A stretch of DNA of 64,000 nt. It comes from Candidatus Pantoea bituminis. Its GTDB lineage: Bacteria; Pseudomonadota; Gammaproteobacteria; Enterobacterales; Enterobacteriaceae. The number at the start of each line of letters is the position of its first letter. Positions within the stretch are counted from its first letter, which is position 1. A program made the translations under genes and the position numbers. This document shows positions 1 to 10,326 of this stretch, one piece after another. The stretch lies in contig NZ_JAGTWO010000004.1 in NCBI RefSeq assembly GCF_018842675.1, forward strand, positions 1,054,001-1,118,000, in the 5' to 3' direction. Under the pieces are notes generated by a model. It had not been told where the DNA came from and did no database searches. It worked only from the letters and a program-made list of their open reading frames with translations.

Positions 1-371
1 AGCCGCACCGTTTCGGGACGACATTGGGTCGTTACGGCGTAGGTTATGGCCCGTATGTTGAGTTACCCGCTTACGGCAGCTTCACTATCCGTCAGGATGG
101 TGGTGACTATGTTGATACGCTTTATCCGCTGCTGGGTTGGCTAACCTGGCCAATGTCGATCGGTAAGTGGACGCTGGAAGGTATTGAGACGCGCGCGCAG
201 TTGCTGGATTCCGATGCAATTCTCAAGCAGCAAAATGATCCTTATGCCTTTATTCGTAACGCTTATTTCCAGCGCCATGATTTCCTGGCAAACGGTGGCA
301 AGCTGAAACCGCAAGAGAACCCAAATGCAGCAGCGATTCAAGACGATTTAGGTGACATTGATTCGCAATAG
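1..371 (+). CDS. mlaA: MlaA (VacJ) lipoprotein, C-terminal part
   Basis: Outer-membrane lipoprotein of the Mla pathway, which with OmpC/F extracts mislocalised phospholipids from the outer leaflet and passes them to MlaC. Only the C-terminal ~122 codons are here (reading phase starts at base 3); the lipobox lies before the window. The conserved stretch GYGPYVELPAYGSF, the GWLTWPMS segment and the tail with KPQENPNA and a final DIDSQ match E. coli MlaA closely. The gene ends at a strong bidirectional terminator shared with convergent fadL. TTG at 24 is not a real start, because homology continues upstream of it. Confidence 0.95.
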   Translation, partial: PHRFGTTLGRYGVGYGPYVELPAYGSFTIRQDGGDYVDTLYPLLGWLTWPMSIGKWTLEGIETRAQLLDSDAILKQQNDPYAFIRNAYFQRHDFLANGGKLKPQENPNAAAIQDDLGDIDSQ

Positions 372-413
372 GTTTATTCGCACGCGATGAATTGACCGTA
401 AACGGTATTAAAT

Positions 414-444
414 AAAAAGGCGACTTCATTGAGTCGCCTTTTTT
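414..444. terminator. Bidirectional intrinsic terminator between mlaA and fadL
   Basis: Seven-bp perfect stem GGCGACT (419-425) / AGTCGCC (432-438) with a 6-nt loop, an A5 run on the left and T6 on the right. It can therefore end both mlaA (+) and the convergent fadL (-). Confidence 0.85.
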
Positions 445-472
445 GATCGCTTCTTTTGGATGAAGAAAGGTA

Positions 473-1756
473 TCAGAACTTATAGTTAAAGTTCGCACCA
501 TACAGCCAGGCTTTACCTGAAGAATTAAAGGTATACGGCCCTTCTTTTACCGTGACGTGTTGGCCGTGCATGTAGGAAATACCGACGTCAACCGAGGCAT
601 CTTCATTAAACGCGTAAGAAGTACCCGCGCTCAGCCACAGGCGATCCTGATCGGGAATGGAGATAGAACGCTTATCAGCCGGAACCGGGCTGTCATCAAA
701 GGCGATACCGGTACGGAACGTCCAGTTCTCATCGTAGGTATAGGTTGTACCTAAAGCCAGGCGGTAGGCATCGCGGAAGCTCTCATCTTTATAAAAGAGT
801 GTTTGACCGTTAGAGCCAGTGGCTTTCAACTCCTGGAATTGACTCCAGCTGGTATACGCCAGGCTGTAATGCACCGCCCACTGTGGCGCCACTTTATGCC
901 AGCCCGAAAGCTCCCACATTTCAGGCAAATTCAAGGTTAACGCACCCGGAATCGTAGAGCCGCCTGTTGCGTAAGGCAGACCTAAATTACGCGCCTGATT
1001 CACAGCGTTAACGTAGGTTGGCAAGTCACTTTTGTAATCGCCATCAAAGTCGATTTTAACTTCTGAACGGTAGGTAAAGCCAAAGCGGTTATTTTGATCC
1101 AATTCATACAAAATACCGGCATTCCAGCCGTAACCCCATTCATCACCTTTCAGATGAGCAATTTGCGTATTTGCCGGCACGCCCAGCGCCGGGCCAGATT
1201 CACCGGCATAGCGTTCAATTTTTGCTTTGGCATAAACCGCATCAAAACCCACGCCGAAGCTGAAATGTTCATTTAAACGATACGCTGTACTGAGGTTGAA
1301 ATTGCCGGTCAACAAGTCCGTTTTACCGCCGTAAGCGCCTGCGGTGTATCCGTCATTGAATTCGGTCGCCAATCCATAATTAGAGGTTGCGGATGCGCCA
1401 ATCCACCATTGATCGTTAATGGGTTGTACGTAATGAATATTCGGCACCCATTGATTAGGGGCAATATTATTCGCATCCAGGCTGCGTCCGCTTTGACTGG
1501 TACCGCTGATGTTTACATCAGGTGCTATATAGACTGCGCCAATTGAAAAAGCGGGGCGATCCATAAGTGCCATAGTGGCCGGATTACGGCTGGCTGATGC
1601 GGCGGTATCACCCATTGCGCCTTCGCCAGAATATGCGCGTCCTAAACCAATAGAAGAAAACTCATTTAATTGAAATCCAGCTGCGTAAACGTGTGAAGAG
1701 ACGAGTGCTACTGCAGCCGCCACGGCTGACTTTGCAAACAGGTTTTTATGGTTCAT
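473..1756 (-). CDS. fadL: Long-chain fatty acid outer-membrane transporter FadL
   Basis: Outer-membrane beta-barrel that takes up long-chain fatty acids for beta-oxidation. The ATG at 1756 gives 427 aa and a typical signal peptide (residues 1-25, ending in HVYA before AGFQLNEF). A longer reading frame to 1843 would add 29 residues ahead of the signal, so it is rejected; a GAGG Shine-Dalgarno precedes the chosen ATG. The NPA motif (SRNPATM) of the family's kinked third strand and the C-terminal Phe of outer-membrane proteins (FNYKF) are present. It is slightly shorter than E. coli FadL (446 aa). FadR-like boxes lie at 1841-1882. Confidence 0.96.
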   Translation of the reverse strand: MNHKNLFAKSAVAAAVALVSSHVYAAGFQLNEFSSIGLGRAYSGEGAMGDTAASASRNPATMALMDRPAFSIGAVYIAPDVNISGTSQSGRSLDANNIAPNQWVPNIHYVQPINDQWWIGASATSNYGLATEFNDGYTAGAYGGKTDLLTGNFNLSTAYRLNEHFSFGVGFDAVYAKAKIERYAGESGPALGVPANTQIAHLKGDEWGYGWNAGILYELDQNNRFGFTYRSEVKIDFDGDYKSDLPTYVNAVNQARNLGLPYATGGSTIPGALTLNLPEMWELSGWHKVAPQWAVHYSLAYTSWSQFQELKATGSNGQTLFYKDESFRDAYRLALGTTYTYDENWTFRTGIAFDDSPVPADKRSISIPDQDRLWLSAGTSYAFNEDASVDVGISYMHGQHVTVKEGPYTFNSSGKAWLYGANFNYKF

Positions 1757-1840
1757 GACCACAACCTCATGTGAATTATTATTTAACGCTGTAAATTCGC
1801 GTAACAAGGGTCGGCGGATTCCAGGGTCTGACATAAAACG

Positions 1841-1882
1841 CACTTATCAGACCAGTGCGGCAAGTATAGGTCTGACCTGTGT
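1841..1882 (-). promoter_or_regulatory. Two FadR-like operators upstream of fadL
   Basis: On the minus strand 1857-1841 reads CACTGGTCTGATAAGTG. On the plus strand 1866-1882 reads ATAGGTCTGACCTGTGT. Both resemble the FadR consensus (core TGGTCYGAC followed by TGT). Two closely spaced sites upstream of fadL is also the E. coli arrangement, where FadR represses until acyl-CoA releases it. A weaker third copy (GGGTCTGACATAA) starts at 1824. Sites are assigned by eye. Confidence 0.65.
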
Positions 1883-2002
1883 GTATGTTGCAATATTGTT
1901 TTTGAAATATTTCCAAATTGATCGATGGAATTTCGATCTACTTAACAAAACCAGAAATAACAGACGCAGCATAATCTCTCAAATTTGTTTTGGATCAAAT
2001 TT

Positions 2003-2024
2003 TATTGTGATATTCGTCACTTAG
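2003..2024. promoter_or_regulatory. CRP-like binding site
   Basis: TGTGA (2006-2010), six bases, then TCAC (2017-2020) followed by T: nine of ten positions of the TGTGA-N6-TCACA consensus. It lies between fadL and yfcZ. fadL is known to be under catabolite control in E. coli, but which gene this site serves is inference. Confidence 0.5.
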
Positions 2025-2114
2025 CGAGACTGTCATGGCGCAAAGTATACCGAAGGCGTAAAATTTTGGGCGTAAAATTACGCAACTCGACGAATTAATC
2101 GTCAGGAGAAAACG

Positions 2115-2411
2115 ATGACTGATGCCATTAAAAAATGTAGCGCAACCGAAACCGCAGCCTGCTGTTGTGTCGATGTCGGCACCGTCATGGATAACAGTGA
2201 TTGCACCGCAACCTGGTCAGAATGGTTTTCGCAACGGGCTGATGCTGACAAAAAATTACAATATCTCAGCGATAAAGCACGTCAAATTGAATCAGAACCT
2301 TGTGACATTAATGCCCGTTTCACAGAAGAAGCAGGCGGCATAAAACTTGATATTGATTTTACTTTCTCCTGCCAGGCTGAAACCATGATTTTTCAACTCG
2401 GTTTGCGCTAA
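2115..2411 (+). CDS. yfcZ: YfcZ/YiiS family protein
   Basis: 98-aa conserved enterobacterial protein of unknown function. It keeps the family's cysteine-rich start (KKCSATETAACCCVDVG), the NSDCTATWS segment and the end QAETMIFQLGLR seen in E. coli YfcZ. The cysteine cluster (C9, then CCC at 17-19, C29) suggests metal or redox chemistry, but no function is established. It lies between fadL and fadIJ, as in E. coli, and is closed by its own terminator, so it is probably a single-gene unit. Confidence 0.9.
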   Translation: MTDAIKKCSATETAACCCVDVGTVMDNSDCTATWSEWFSQRADADKKLQYLSDKARQIESEPCDINARFTEEAGGIKLDIDFTFSCQAETMIFQLGLR

Positions 2412-2420
2412 TCCTCTCCA

Positions 2421-2446
2421 ACGCCGCAACCTGTGCGGCGTTTTTC
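2421..2446 (+). terminator. Intrinsic terminator of yfcZ
   Basis: Stem CGCCGCA (2422-2428) / TGCGGCG (2434-2440), 5-nt loop, followed by TTTTTC. Confidence 0.8.
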
Positions 2447-2517
2447 ATTTTCGTGTTTCCCTTCGCAAATTTATCCTTTCCGTATTGGCGGCAGAACCGC
2501 TTGTGGTTAACACTGAT

Positions 2518-2534
2518 GAGCAGGTCAGACCTCT
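2518..2534 (-). promoter_or_regulatory. FadR-like operator before fadIJ
   Basis: The minus strand reads AGAGGTCTGACCTGCTC, close to the FadR consensus and about 40 bp upstream of the fadI start. It would place fadIJ in the same fatty-acid regulon as fadL. Assigned by eye. Confidence 0.6.
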
Positions 2535-2575
2535 TTTGGCAATGATGCCTCGGTCCCGATTCACAGGTGAAAACA

Positions 2576-3886
2576 ATGAGTAAAGCGCAGTCATTGCTGA
2601 CGCGTGATGGTGAGCGCATCGCCATAACCCACGGATTACGCACGCCTTTCTTACGCCAGGCCAGCGGCTTTCATGGCATTCCCGCTGTAGAATTAGGCCG
2701 CATGCTGATAAGCGAACTGATGGCGCGTAGCGAATTGCCGGTTGAAGTGATTGAGCAACTGGTGTTTGGCCAAGTGGTACAAATGCCGGAGGCGCCTAAC
2801 ATCGCCCGTGAAATCGTTCTCAGCAGCGGCTTAAGTGTTCATACCGATGCTTACAGTGTCAGCCGTGCTTGCGCGACCAGTTTTCAGGCAGTCGCTAACG
2901 TTACGGAAAGTTTGCTGGCGGGCACGATTTCGGCAGGCATTGCTGGCGGCGCAGATTCCTCGTCAGTGTTGCCAATTGGCGTGAGTAAAACCCTGGCGCG
3001 GGCGCTGGTGGATATGAACAAAGCGCGCAGCTTCTCGCAAAAATTGCAGATTCTGCGTCGCTTGCGTCCGCGTGATTTACTGCCAGTACCGCCTGCGGTA
3101 GCGGAATTTTCAACTGGGCTACGCATGGGTGACACAGCAGAGCAAATGGCAAAAAGCCATGGCATTACGCGTGAAGCACAAGATGCGCTAGCACTGCGAT
3201 CGCATCAGCGCGCTGCAAAAGCCTGGCAATCAGGCGTGCTGAATCAAGAAGTGATGGCCGCTTTTGTGCCGCCGTGGAAAGCGCCGATTGATCAAGACAA
3301 CACGGTGCGGATGGATGCCAAAGCAGAAGATTATGCACGTTTGCGTCCCGTCTTTGATCGTCAGCATGGCACAGTAACTGCGGCCAACAGTACGCCGCTT
3401 ACCGATGGCGCTGCTGCGGTGGTTTTGATGCGAGAAGGGCGTGCGCGTGAGCTCTCGCTTAAACCGCTGGGCTATCTGCGCAGCTACGCGTTTACTGCCA
3501 TTGATGTCTGGCAAGATATGTTACTTGGCCCAGCTTACGCTTCACCGCTGGCGCTGGATCGCGCCGGTATTACTCTGAATGATTTGACCTTGATAGATAT
3601 GCACGAAGCCTTTGCCGCACAAACCTTAAGTAATTTGCAGATGTTCCGCGATGAGCGTTTCGCCCGTGACGTACTTAATCGTCCTCACGCCTTAGGCGAG
3701 GTCAATGAAGAACGTTTCAACGTGCTCGGGGGTTCTATCGCGTATGGGCATCCTTTCGCTGCCACCGGCGCACGCATGATCACCCAAACCTTGCAGGAAT
3801 TACGGCGACGCGGTGGCGGCTTAGGCTTAGTGACCGCCTGTGCTGCGGGCGGATTAGGTGCGGCTATGGTTTTGGAGGTCGAATAA
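2576..3886 (+). CDS. fadI: 3-ketoacyl-CoA thiolase FadI (anaerobic beta-oxidation, beta subunit)
   Basis: Thiolase that cleaves 3-ketoacyl-CoA to acetyl-CoA and a shortened acyl-CoA; it partners FadJ. 436 aa, the same length as E. coli FadI. The nucleophile Cys99 lies in SRACATSF, the catalytic His in YGHPFAATG, and the second Cys in TACAAGGLG. The ATG at 2576 is chosen because it gives the family N-terminus; an in-frame GTG three codons upstream is less likely. The stop codon shares one base with the fadJ ATG, so the pair is translationally coupled. A FadR-like box lies upstream. Confidence 0.96.
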   Translation: MSKAQSLLTRDGERIAITHGLRTPFLRQASGFHGIPAVELGRMLISELMARSELPVEVIEQLVFGQVVQMPEAPNIAREIVLSSGLSVHTDAYSVSRACATSFQAVANVTESLLAGTISAGIAGGADSSSVLPIGVSKTLARALVDMNKARSFSQKLQILRRLRPRDLLPVPPAVAEFSTGLRMGDTAEQMAKSHGITREAQDALALRSHQRAAKAWQSGVLNQEVMAAFVPPWKAPIDQDNTVRMDAKAEDYARLRPVFDRQHGTVTAANSTPLTDGAAAVVLMREGRARELSLKPLGYLRSYAFTAIDVWQDMLLGPAYASPLALDRAGITLNDLTLIDMHEAFAAQTLSNLQMFRDERFARDVLNRPHALGEVNEERFNVLGGSIAYGHPFAATGARMITQTLQELRRRGGGLGLVTACAAGGLGAAMVLEVE

Positions 3887-6003
3887 TGGAACAGAACGCT
3901 TTTCATTTGCAGATGCGCCTCGACCACGTTGGCATTATCACTATCGATGTGCCTGGCGAAAAGATGAATACCCTAAAGGCAGAATTCGCTGCGCAGATAG
4001 CGGCCATTATTGGTGAGGCACGCCGCAATAAACAATTGGCAGGCTTGGTGCTGATCTCGGGTAAGTCAGACAACTTTATTGCTGGTGCAGACATTAGCAT
4101 GATTGATCGCTGCCAGACGGCGCAGGAAGCCGAAGCGCTGGCGCGACAAGGCCAGGAAGTGATGGCATCCATCGCGGCGCTGCCTTTTCCTGTGGTGGCG
4201 GCGATTCATGGCGCGTGCCTGGGCGGCGGTCTTGAACTGGCGTTGGCCTGCGATGCGCGCATCTGTTCACTGGATGATAAAACCCGGCTGGGGCTGCCAG
4301 AAGTGCAGCTGGGTTTACTTCCCGGCTCAGGCGGAACACAGCGTCTGCCGCGTTTGATCGGCGTTCAACAGGCGCTGCCGCTGATGCTGACCGGTAAAAC
4401 GTTGCGCGCTAAGCAAGCGCGTAAGCTTGGCGTGGTTGATGACGTTGTGCCGCAGGCGATCCTGCTCGAAACCGCGATTGCACGTGTGAAGCAAGGCAAG
4501 AGCAAACAGCGCATTTTGCCGATGCGCGATCGTTTGTTACAAGGGCCGCTTGCCCGCCAGGCGCTGTTTGCGCTAGCAAAACGCCAAACCGAAAGCAAAA
4601 CGCATGGCAACTATCCCGCGGCAAAACGGATTATCGATGTCGTGCGAATCGGGCTGGAACAGGGCAGCCGCGCCGGTCATGATGCTGAAGCACAGGCTTT
4701 TGGCGAACTGGCAATGAGTCCCCAATCTGCGGCTCTGCGTAGCCTGTTTTTCGCGTCGACAGCGTTGAAAAAAGAGCGTGGCGGAGAGGCTGAAGCGCGG
4801 GTCATTCAGCGTGTTGGTGTATTAGGTGGCGGCTTGATGGGCGGCGGCATTGCCAGCGTCAGCGCTATCAACGCGGGGTTGCCGGTGCGCATCAAAGATA
4901 TCAATCTTGCTGGCGTTAATCATGCTCTGCAAACCAGTTGGGAGCTGCTGAGCAACAAGGTAAAACGCCGCCATCTCAGCGCAGCGCAGCGCGATCAGCA
5001 GATGGCGCGTATTACCGGCGGTACCGATTATCAGGGCTTTTCGCAGCGTGATTTGGTGATCGAAGCGGTTTTCGAAGATCTGGCTTTAAAACAGCAAATG
5101 GTCAGTGAAGTTGAAGAGCATTGTCTGCCGCACACTATTTTTGCGTCAAACACGTCATCATTACCAATTGCTCATATTGCGGCTAACGCGCAGCGTCCCG
5201 AGAACGTTATCGGCCTGCACTATTTCAGCCCGGTGGACAAAATGCCGTTGGTTGAAGTGATTCCGCACGCAGCAACGTCTGAACACACGCTGGCCAGCAC
5301 CGTGGCGCTGGCGCGCAAGCAAGGCAAAACTGCCATTGTGGTGGCCGATAAACCGGGTTTTTACGTTAACCGTATTTTAGCGCCCTATATAAATGAAGCG
5401 ATGCGTTGTCTGCTTGAAGGTGAGCCGATTGATCATATTGATCGTGCGTTGGTGAAATTCGGTTTCCCCGTTGGGCCGATCCAGCTACTGGATGAAGTAG
5501 GCATCGATGTTGGCAGTAAAATCATCCCGATTTTGCAGCAGGCTTATGGCGAGCGTTTTGCGGCACCCGACGCTTTTGACGTTGTGTTAAAAGAGGGGCG
5601 AAAAGGGCGCAAAAACGGCAAAGGTTTCTATTTATACGGCACGGATCGCAGACAGAAAAAGCCCGACACGTCGATCTATACCTTGTTGAAGGTAAAAGCG
5701 GTGGCAAAACTCGATGAAGCACAGATCGCTGAACGCTGCGTAATGATGATGCTGAACGAAGCGGTGCGTTGTCTGGATGAACAGGTGATTCGCCTGCCAC
5801 GCGATGGCGATATTGGTGCGGTATTTGGCATTGGATTTCCACCGTTTTTGGGAGGGCCGTTTCGCTATCTCGACCAGCTTGGCGCAGCCCACGTCCTGAA
5901 CACATTAAACCGCCTTAAGCAACAATATGGCGAGCGATTTACCCCGTGTGAAGCGCTGGAAAAGGCAGCGCAGCAGCAGCAGAAATTTTACATTTCTCTA
6001 TAA
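3886..6003 (+). CDS. fadJ: Multifunctional FadJ (enoyl-CoA hydratase / 3-hydroxyacyl-CoA dehydrogenase)
   Basis: Alpha subunit of the anaerobic beta-oxidation complex, 705 aa (E. coli 714). The N-terminal crotonase domain (about 1-190) has the oxyanion-hole segment GADISMID, the [11 protein letters not shown] helix and the conserved Glu in [11 protein letters not shown]. From about residue 305 an NAD-binding fold starts with [12 protein letters not shown], followed by the dehydrogenase catalytic His in [12 protein letters not shown] near residue 445. Two C-terminal dehydrogenase domains follow, with [10 protein letters not shown] and [15 protein letters not shown]. The start overlaps the fadI stop in TAATG. 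Confidence 0.96.
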   Translation: MEQNAFHLQMRLDHVGIITIDVPGEKMNTLKAEFAAQIAAIIGEARRNKQLAGLVLISGKSDNFIAGADISMIDRCQTAQEAEALARQGQEVMASIAALPFPVVAAIHGACLGGGLELALACDARICSLDDKTRLGLPEVQLGLLPGSGGTQRLPRLIGVQQALPLMLTGKTLRAKQARKLGVVDDVVPQAILLETAIARVKQGKSKQRILPMRDRLLQGPLARQALFALAKRQTESKTHGNYPAAKRIIDVVRIGLEQGSRAGHDAEAQAFGELAMSPQSAALRSLFFASTALKKERGGEAEARVIQRVGVLGGGLMGGGIASVSAINAGLPVRIKDINLAGVNHALQTSWELLSNKVKRRHLSAAQRDQQMARITGGTDYQGFSQRDLVIEAVFEDLALKQQMVSEVEEHCLPHTIFASNTSSLPIAHIAANAQRPENVIGLHYFSPVDKMPLVEVIPHAATSEHTLASTVALARKQGKTAIVVADKPGFYVNRILAPYINEAMRCLLEGEPIDHIDRALVKFGFPVGPIQLLDEVGIDVGSKIIPILQQAYGERFAAPDAFDVVLKEGRKGRKNGKGFYLYGTDRRQKKPDTSIYTLLKVKAVAKLDEAQIAERCVMMMLNEAVRCLDEQVIRLPRDGDIGAVFGIGFPPFLGGPFRYLDQLGAAHVLNTLNRLKQQYGERFTPCEALEKAAQQQQKFYISL

Positions 6004-6038
6004 AATGGAATAACCGCACCGATTCAGCGGGTTAGACC

Positions 6039-6062
6039 GGTGCCGCAAAAGTCTGCGGCACC
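6039..6062 (+). repeat. Strong hairpin after fadJ
   Basis: Nine-bp perfect inverted repeat GGTGCCGCA (6039-6047) / TGCGGCACC (6054-6062), 6-nt loop, no T-run. It may stabilise or end fadIJ mRNA in a Rho-assisted way. A possible sixA promoter follows (TTGACT at 6101-6106, TACAAC at 6125-6130, 18-bp spacer), which is a weak match. Confidence 0.5.
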
Positions 6063-6203
6063 GCACGGTTCTGAGATGTGCTTATTTAATAAACAACCGG
6101 TTGACTATACTGAAGCCATTAAGGTACAACACAGCGTTCATTCGCAGAATGAAGAGTCAGACGCTCAGCGTCGGGCGATGTCGACAAACTACAGCGGTGC
6201 TTT

Positions 6204-6686
6204 ATGCAAGTTTTTATCATGCGTCACGGCGATGCAGCTCTGGAAGCAGCAAGCGATTCAGTCAGGCCTTTAACGCTTTGTGGATGTAATGAATCACGCC
6301 AAATGGCGAGCTGGCTCAACAGTCAAGCGCCAGACATTGAACGTGTTTTAGTAAGCCCTTATTTGCGCGCGGGGCAAACGCTCTCAACAGTTCGTGAAGC
6401 GTTGTCTCTGCCTGTCGAAGAGGACGTGTTACCTGAGTTGACGCCTGGCGGCGATCCGGGTTTGGTGGCGTGCTACTTACAGACGCTGGCAAATGAAGGC
6501 GTGAAATCAGCATTGGTGATTTCGCACTTGCCGTTGGTGGGTTATCTGGTTTCTGAACTCTGCCCGCAGGAAGCGCCGCCGATGTTCGCCACTTCTGCTA
6601 TTGCCTGTGTGGATTTTGATGCCAGCCAGAGCGAAGGCAAATTAAAGTGGCAGGTCAGTCCGTCAAAACTGGCGAAAGCTATTTAA
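6204..6686 (+). CDS. sixA: Phosphohistidine phosphatase SixA
   Basis: Small histidine-phosphatase-superfamily enzyme, 160 aa (E. coli 161). In E. coli SixA dephosphorylates phosphohistidine proteins such as the HPt domain of ArcB and, by later work, PTS-Ntr NPr. The RHG signature starts at residue 7 (IMRHGDAA), with His8 as phospho-acceptor. A second conserved His lies in VISHLPLVGY near residue 108. ATG at 6204 is the start that places RHG at the very N-terminus, as in the family. It is convergent with smrB. Confidence 0.94.
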   Translation: MQVFIMRHGDAALEAASDSVRPLTLCGCNESRQMASWLNSQAPDIERVLVSPYLRAGQTLSTVREALSLPVEEDVLPELTPGGDPGLVACYLQTLANEGVKSALVISHLPLVGYLVSELCPQEAPPMFATSAIACVDFDASQSEGKLKWQVSPSKLAKAI

Positions 6687-6693
6687 TGCCCAT

Positions 6694-6711
6694 GGGCCGA
6701 ATGATCGGCCC
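6694..6711. terminator. Hairpin between convergent sixA and smrB
   Basis: Seven-bp stem GGGCCGA / TCGGCCC with an ATGA loop lies exactly between the two stop codons. No clear T-run on either strand, so function as a terminator is likely from position but not certain. Confidence 0.5.
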
Positions 6712-6720
6712 AATCCCTTC

Positions 6721-7269
6721 TCAAGGTAGCTCGGGCGGTTGCCACTCTTCAATTTCAATCAATACCAGCAGCGCAGCATCGCCGCCGAACATCTTGGGTG
6801 CCTGATGAAAAGCCATGACAAACGGATGCTGAGCCAGCCATAACGGCGTTTGCTGTTTCAAAATATGCTTACCGTGGCCGGTCATCACACTGGCGCAAAA
6901 CAGATGTTCTCGTCGACAGGCTGCAATCAATGCGCCTAATTCCTGCTTAGCCTGCTGCTGCGTTAAACCATGCAGATCGAGAAATATCTCTGGCGTATAG
7001 TCGCCACGCCGCAATTTTTTCAGTTCAAAATGGCTGACATCGGCACGTACATAGCGCGTTGCGCCTTCTGTCGACAGCAGCGGCTGGAATTCATCAGAGA
7101 AATAATGACTATTATCTGCCTGCTCGGAAAGCAGGCGTTTCGTGGGCACCTGGCGGGTTTTCACCACCGGTTTGTGCACGATCGTGTCTTGTTTCAGCTT
7201 ACGCGTGCCGGTCATCAATTGGCGAAACAGCGATTTATCGTCCTGGCTAAGGGGCGTTTTTTTACTCAT
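6721..7269 (-). CDS. smrB: Ribosome-collision endonuclease SmrB
   Basis: Smr-domain nuclease that cleaves mRNA between collided ribosomes to start tmRNA rescue in E. coli. 182 aa. A charged N-terminal region (about 1-80) is followed by the Smr domain with the signature DLHGLTQ (Asp98-Leu99-His100-Gly101) and the GHGKHILK loop. The C-terminus keeps [12 protein letters not shown]. Divergent from prmB. Its 3' end faces sixA across a short hairpin. Confidence 0.93.
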   Translation of the reverse strand: MSKKTPLSQDDKSLFRQLMTGTRKLKQDTIVHKPVVKTRQVPTKRLLSEQADNSHYFSDEFQPLLSTEGATRYVRADVSHFELKKLRRGDYTPEIFLDLHGLTQQQAKQELGALIAACRREHLFCASVMTGHGKHILKQQTPLWLAQHPFVMAFHQAPKMFGGDAALLVLIEIEEWQPPELP

Positions 7270-7428
7270 GGCGGGTAAATTATGTCAGAAAAGGCTGTTT
7301 TCAGCGGATGGCGTTACCTTACCGTTAAGTGTCATTAAATGTCAGCTTTTTCACCTCACCGCGCTGAATTCTCTCCGGCTTCATGGCACACTATCTGCCG
7401 ATTTAGCAAAAGGCCTGCGGAGGGCTAC

Positions 7429-8361
7429 GTGGACAAAATTTTCGTCGATGAGGCAGTGAACGAACTGCACACCATTCAGGACATGCTGCGCTGGGCGGTT
7501 AGCCGCTTTTCCGCTGCCGGAATTTGGTACGGACATGGCACAGACAATCCTTGGGACGAAGCCGTTCAGTTAGTCCTGCCGTCCCTCTGGCTACCGCTCG
7601 ACATCCCTGAAGATATGCGTAACGCGCGTCTGACCGCCAGCGAGCGTCACCGCATCGTTGAGCGTGTAATTCGTCGCGTTAACGAACGTATTCCGGTTGC
7701 TTATTTGACCAACAAAGCCTGGTTCTGTGGTCACGAATTTTACGTTGATGAGCGCGTCTTAGTGCCGCGTTCACCGATTGGTGAACTGATTGATAACCGT
7801 TTTGCCGGTTTAATCAGTGAAACGCCACATCACATTCTGGATATGTGTACTGGCAGCGGCTGTATCGCCATTGCCTGCGCTTATGCCTTCCCAGAAGCCG
7901 AAGTGGATGCGGTAGATATCTCTACCGATGCGCTGGCTGTCGCCGAACAAAACATTGAAGAGCATGGCTTAATTCATCACGTCACGCCGATCCGCGCTGA
8001 CCTGTTTCGTGGCCTGCCTGAATTAAAATATGACCTGATTGTTACCAATCCGCCGTATGTGGATGCGGAAGATATGGACGATCTGCCAAACGAATATCGC
8101 CACGAACCGGAACTTGGTTTGGCTGCGGGCAGCGACGGTTTGAAACTGGTACGCCGCATTCTTGCCTGCGCGCCAAATTACCTGAGCGAGCAGGGCGTGT
8201 TGATTTGCGAAGTGGGCAACAGCATGGTGCACATGATCGAACAATATCCTGATGTGCCGTTCACCTGGCTGGAATTTGATAATGGCGGCGACGGCGTGTT
8301 CATGCTGACGCGCCAGCAGATTGTCGACGCACAACATCATTTTTCTTTTTTCAAAGACTGA
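7429..8361 (+). CDS. prmB: Ribosomal protein uL3 glutamine methyltransferase PrmB
   Basis: SAM-dependent N5-glutamine methyltransferase modifying ribosomal protein L3. The GTG at 7429, preceded by CGGAGGG, gives 310 aa starting [13 protein letters not shown], exactly the E. coli length and N-terminus; an in-frame ATG 90 bases upstream would add an unrelated leader. SAM-binding motif [13 protein letters not shown] lies near residues 136-148. The NPPY substrate motif spans residues 207-210. First gene of the prmB-aroC-mepA-yfcA-epmC-yfcL run. Confidence 0.95.
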   Translation: MDKIFVDEAVNELHTIQDMLRWAVSRFSAAGIWYGHGTDNPWDEAVQLVLPSLWLPLDIPEDMRNARLTASERHRIVERVIRRVNERIPVAYLTNKAWFCGHEFYVDERVLVPRSPIGELIDNRFAGLISETPHHILDMCTGSGCIAIACAYAFPEAEVDAVDISTDALAVAEQNIEEHGLIHHVTPIRADLFRGLPELKYDLIVTNPPYVDAEDMDDLPNEYRHEPELGLAAGSDGLKLVRRILACAPNYLSEQGVLICEVGNSMVHMIEQYPDVPFTWLEFDNGGDGVFMLTRQQIVDAQHHFSFFKD

Positions 8362-8406
8362 AAGCGGGGCGAGTGCTCGCTCTGAGAACCGTAACAAGGA
8401 ATCAAA

Positions 8407-9492
8407 ATGGCCGGAAACAGCATCGGACAATTTTTTCGAGTAACCACCTTTGGTGAGTCCCACGGTATTGCGCTGGGTTGTATTGTTGATGGTGTGCCGC
8501 CGGGCATTCCGCTCACCGAAGCCGATATTCAGCACGATCTCGATCGTCGTCGTCCGGGTACGTCACGCTACACCACGCAGCGCCGTGAGCCCGATCAGGT
8601 GAAAATTTTGTCTGGTGTGTTCGAAGGCATCACCACCGGCGCTTCGATTGGCTTGTTAATTGAAAACACCGATCAGCGCTCGCAGGATTACAGTGCGATC
8701 AAAGATCTGTTCCGTCCCGGCCATGCTGATTACACCTACGAACAGAAATATGGCCAGCGCGATTACCGCGGCGGCGGACGATCTTCCGCTCGCGAAACCG
8801 CAATGCGCGTAGCGGCAGGCGCCATTGCCAAAAAATATCTGCACATGAAGCACGGCGTAGTGGTGCGCGGCTATCTGGCACAGATTGGCGATGTCGCATG
8901 CGAGCTAAAAGATTGGAGCATCGTGGAAGAAAATCCGTTTTTCTGTCCGGATGCTGACAAGCTGGAAGCGCTGGACGAATTGATGCGCGGTCTGAAAAAA
9001 GAGGGCGACTCAATCGGCGCCAAAGTCACGGTGATGGCTGAAAACGTTCCACCAGGTCTTGGCGAGCCGGTGTTTGATCGTCTTGATGCTGATTTAGCCC
9101 ATGCACTTATGAGCATTAATGCCGTAAAAGGTGTTGAAATTGGTGATGGCTTTGCCGTCGTTAATCAGCGTGGCAGTGAACATCGTGATGAGATTCGTGC
9201 CAACGGTTTCCAGAGCAATCATGCGGGCGGCATTCTTGGCGGCATCAGTAGCGGTCAGGTGATCAGCGCTAACCTGGCGATGAAACCGACGTCCAGCATT
9301 ACTGTGCCCGGCAAAACCATTACCCGCGAGGGTGAAGAAGTGGAGATGATCACCAAAGGTCGCCACGATCCCTGCGTAGGGATTCGCGCGGTGCCGATCG
9401 CTGAAGCGATGATGGCGATCGTGTTGATGGATCATCTGCTGCGTCAGCGTGCGCAGTGCGCTGATGTCAATTCCACTGTGCCGCGCTGGTAA
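8407..9492 (+). CDS. aroC: Chorismate synthase AroC
   Basis: Last step of the shikimate pathway: FMN-dependent conversion of EPSP to chorismate. 361 aa, identical in length to E. coli AroC. The three family signatures are visible: [11 protein letters not shown] near the N-terminus, [16 protein letters not shown] around residue 125, and [10 protein letters not shown] with [15 protein letters not shown] toward the C-terminus. The ATG has a good ribosome-binding site (AACAAGGAATCAAA). It starts 46 bp after prmB and ends 5 bp before mepA. Confidence 0.97.
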   Translation: MAGNSIGQFFRVTTFGESHGIALGCIVDGVPPGIPLTEADIQHDLDRRRPGTSRYTTQRREPDQVKILSGVFEGITTGASIGLLIENTDQRSQDYSAIKDLFRPGHADYTYEQKYGQRDYRGGGRSSARETAMRVAAGAIAKKYLHMKHGVVVRGYLAQIGDVACELKDWSIVEENPFFCPDADKLEALDELMRGLKKEGDSIGAKVTVMAENVPPGLGEPVFDRLDADLAHALMSINAVKGVEIGDGFAVVNQRGSEHRDEIRANGFQSNHAGGILGGISSGQVISANLAMKPTSSITVPGKTITREGEEVEMITKGRHDPCVGIRAVPIAEAMMAIVLMDHLLRQRAQCADVNSTVPRW

Positions 9493-9496
9493 TTCA

Positions 9497-10318
9497 ATGA
9501 AACGTCTTCTGCTCACGCTTTCCGCGCTGGTGATTAGCGCATCCAGCCTGGCGGCAACGCCTTGGCAGCGCATTCAGCAGCCGATTGCAGGTGCGCCGCA
9601 ATCAGTCGGCGGCTTTGCTAATGGCTGTATTGTGGGTGCGCAGGCTTTGCCGCTTAATGCGCCAAATTATCAGGTGATGCGTCAGGATCAGCGACGCTAT
9701 TTTGGACATCCTGATTTGATTCAGTTCATTCAGCGCTTAAGTACTCAGACGCATAATTTGCAATTGGGCAATGTGCTGATCGGTGATATGGGCATGGCAG
9801 CGGGCGGACGTTTCAGCAGCGGACACGCCAGTCATCAATCAGGATTGGATGTGGATATTTGGTTGCAGCTCCCCAAAACGCGCTGGACATCGCAGCAGTT
9901 GTTGAAGCCGCAACCGCTGGATTTGGTTGCGCCCGGCGATAAAAACGTCGTCGCGCGCCATTGGCGTCCAGAAATTGACAGCTTGATCAAACTGGCGGCG
10001 AAAGATGAAGAAGTATCACGTATCTTCGTCAATCCAGCGATTAAAAAGCAGCTTTGTGCGGATGCAGGGAACGATCGTGAATGGCTGCATAAAGTTCGTC
10101 CCTGGTTTGCGCATCGCGCTCACATGCATGTGCGTCTGCGTTGTCCGCAAGGTAGCAGTGAATGTCTCGATCAAGCTCCGCCACCGCCGGGCGATGGTTG
10201 TGGCGCAGAGCTACAGAGCTGGTTCTTACCCAAACAACCTGGTTCAGCGCCTGTAAAACGCGAACCGCCGCCGCTGCCAGCGGCTTGTCAGGCATTACTG
10301 GATAAACATTTACTGTAA
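9497..10318 (+). CDS. mepA: Penicillin-insensitive murein endopeptidase MepA
   Basis: Periplasmic LAS/M74 zinc metallopeptidase cleaving D-Ala-meso-DAP crosslinks in peptidoglycan. ATG at 9497, 5 bp after the aroC stop, gives 273 aa with a signal peptide of about 20 residues ([20 protein letters not shown]). Zinc ligands lie in [14 protein letters not shown] and [11 protein letters not shown]. Paired cysteines near the C-terminus ([23 protein letters not shown]) match the family disulfides. The longer frame reaching back into aroC lacks a signal peptide at its start. Confidence 0.95.
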   Translation: MKRLLLTLSALVISASSLAATPWQRIQQPIAGAPQSVGGFANGCIVGAQALPLNAPNYQVMRQDQRRYFGHPDLIQFIQRLSTQTHNLQLGNVLIGDMGMAAGGRFSSGHASHQSGLDVDIWLQLPKTRWTSQQLLKPQPLDLVAPGDKNVVARHWRPEIDSLIKLAAKDEEVSRIFVNPAIKKQLCADAGNDREWLHKVRPWFAHRAHMHVRLRCPQGSSECLDQAPPPPGDGCGAELQSWFLPKQPGSAPVKREPPPLPAACQALLDKHLL

Positions 10319-10326
10319 GGGATGTC

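Larger units (their letters stand above)
1757..2114. other. fadL/yfcZ divergent intergenic region
   Basis: 358 bp without a gene. It holds the FadR-like boxes near fadL, an AT-rich centre, a CRP-like site at 2003-2024 and the yfcZ ribosome-binding site (CAGGAGAAAACG just before 2115). No other coding potential was seen. Confidence 0.7.

Noticed and set aside
6040-6289. Short frames between fadJ and sixA
   Set aside because: They start within the fadJ hairpin or the possible sixA promoter and run into sixA in other frames; no homology.
9094-9573. Minus-strand frame opposite the aroC-mepA junction
   Set aside because: No recognisable domain; both plus-strand genes are certain.
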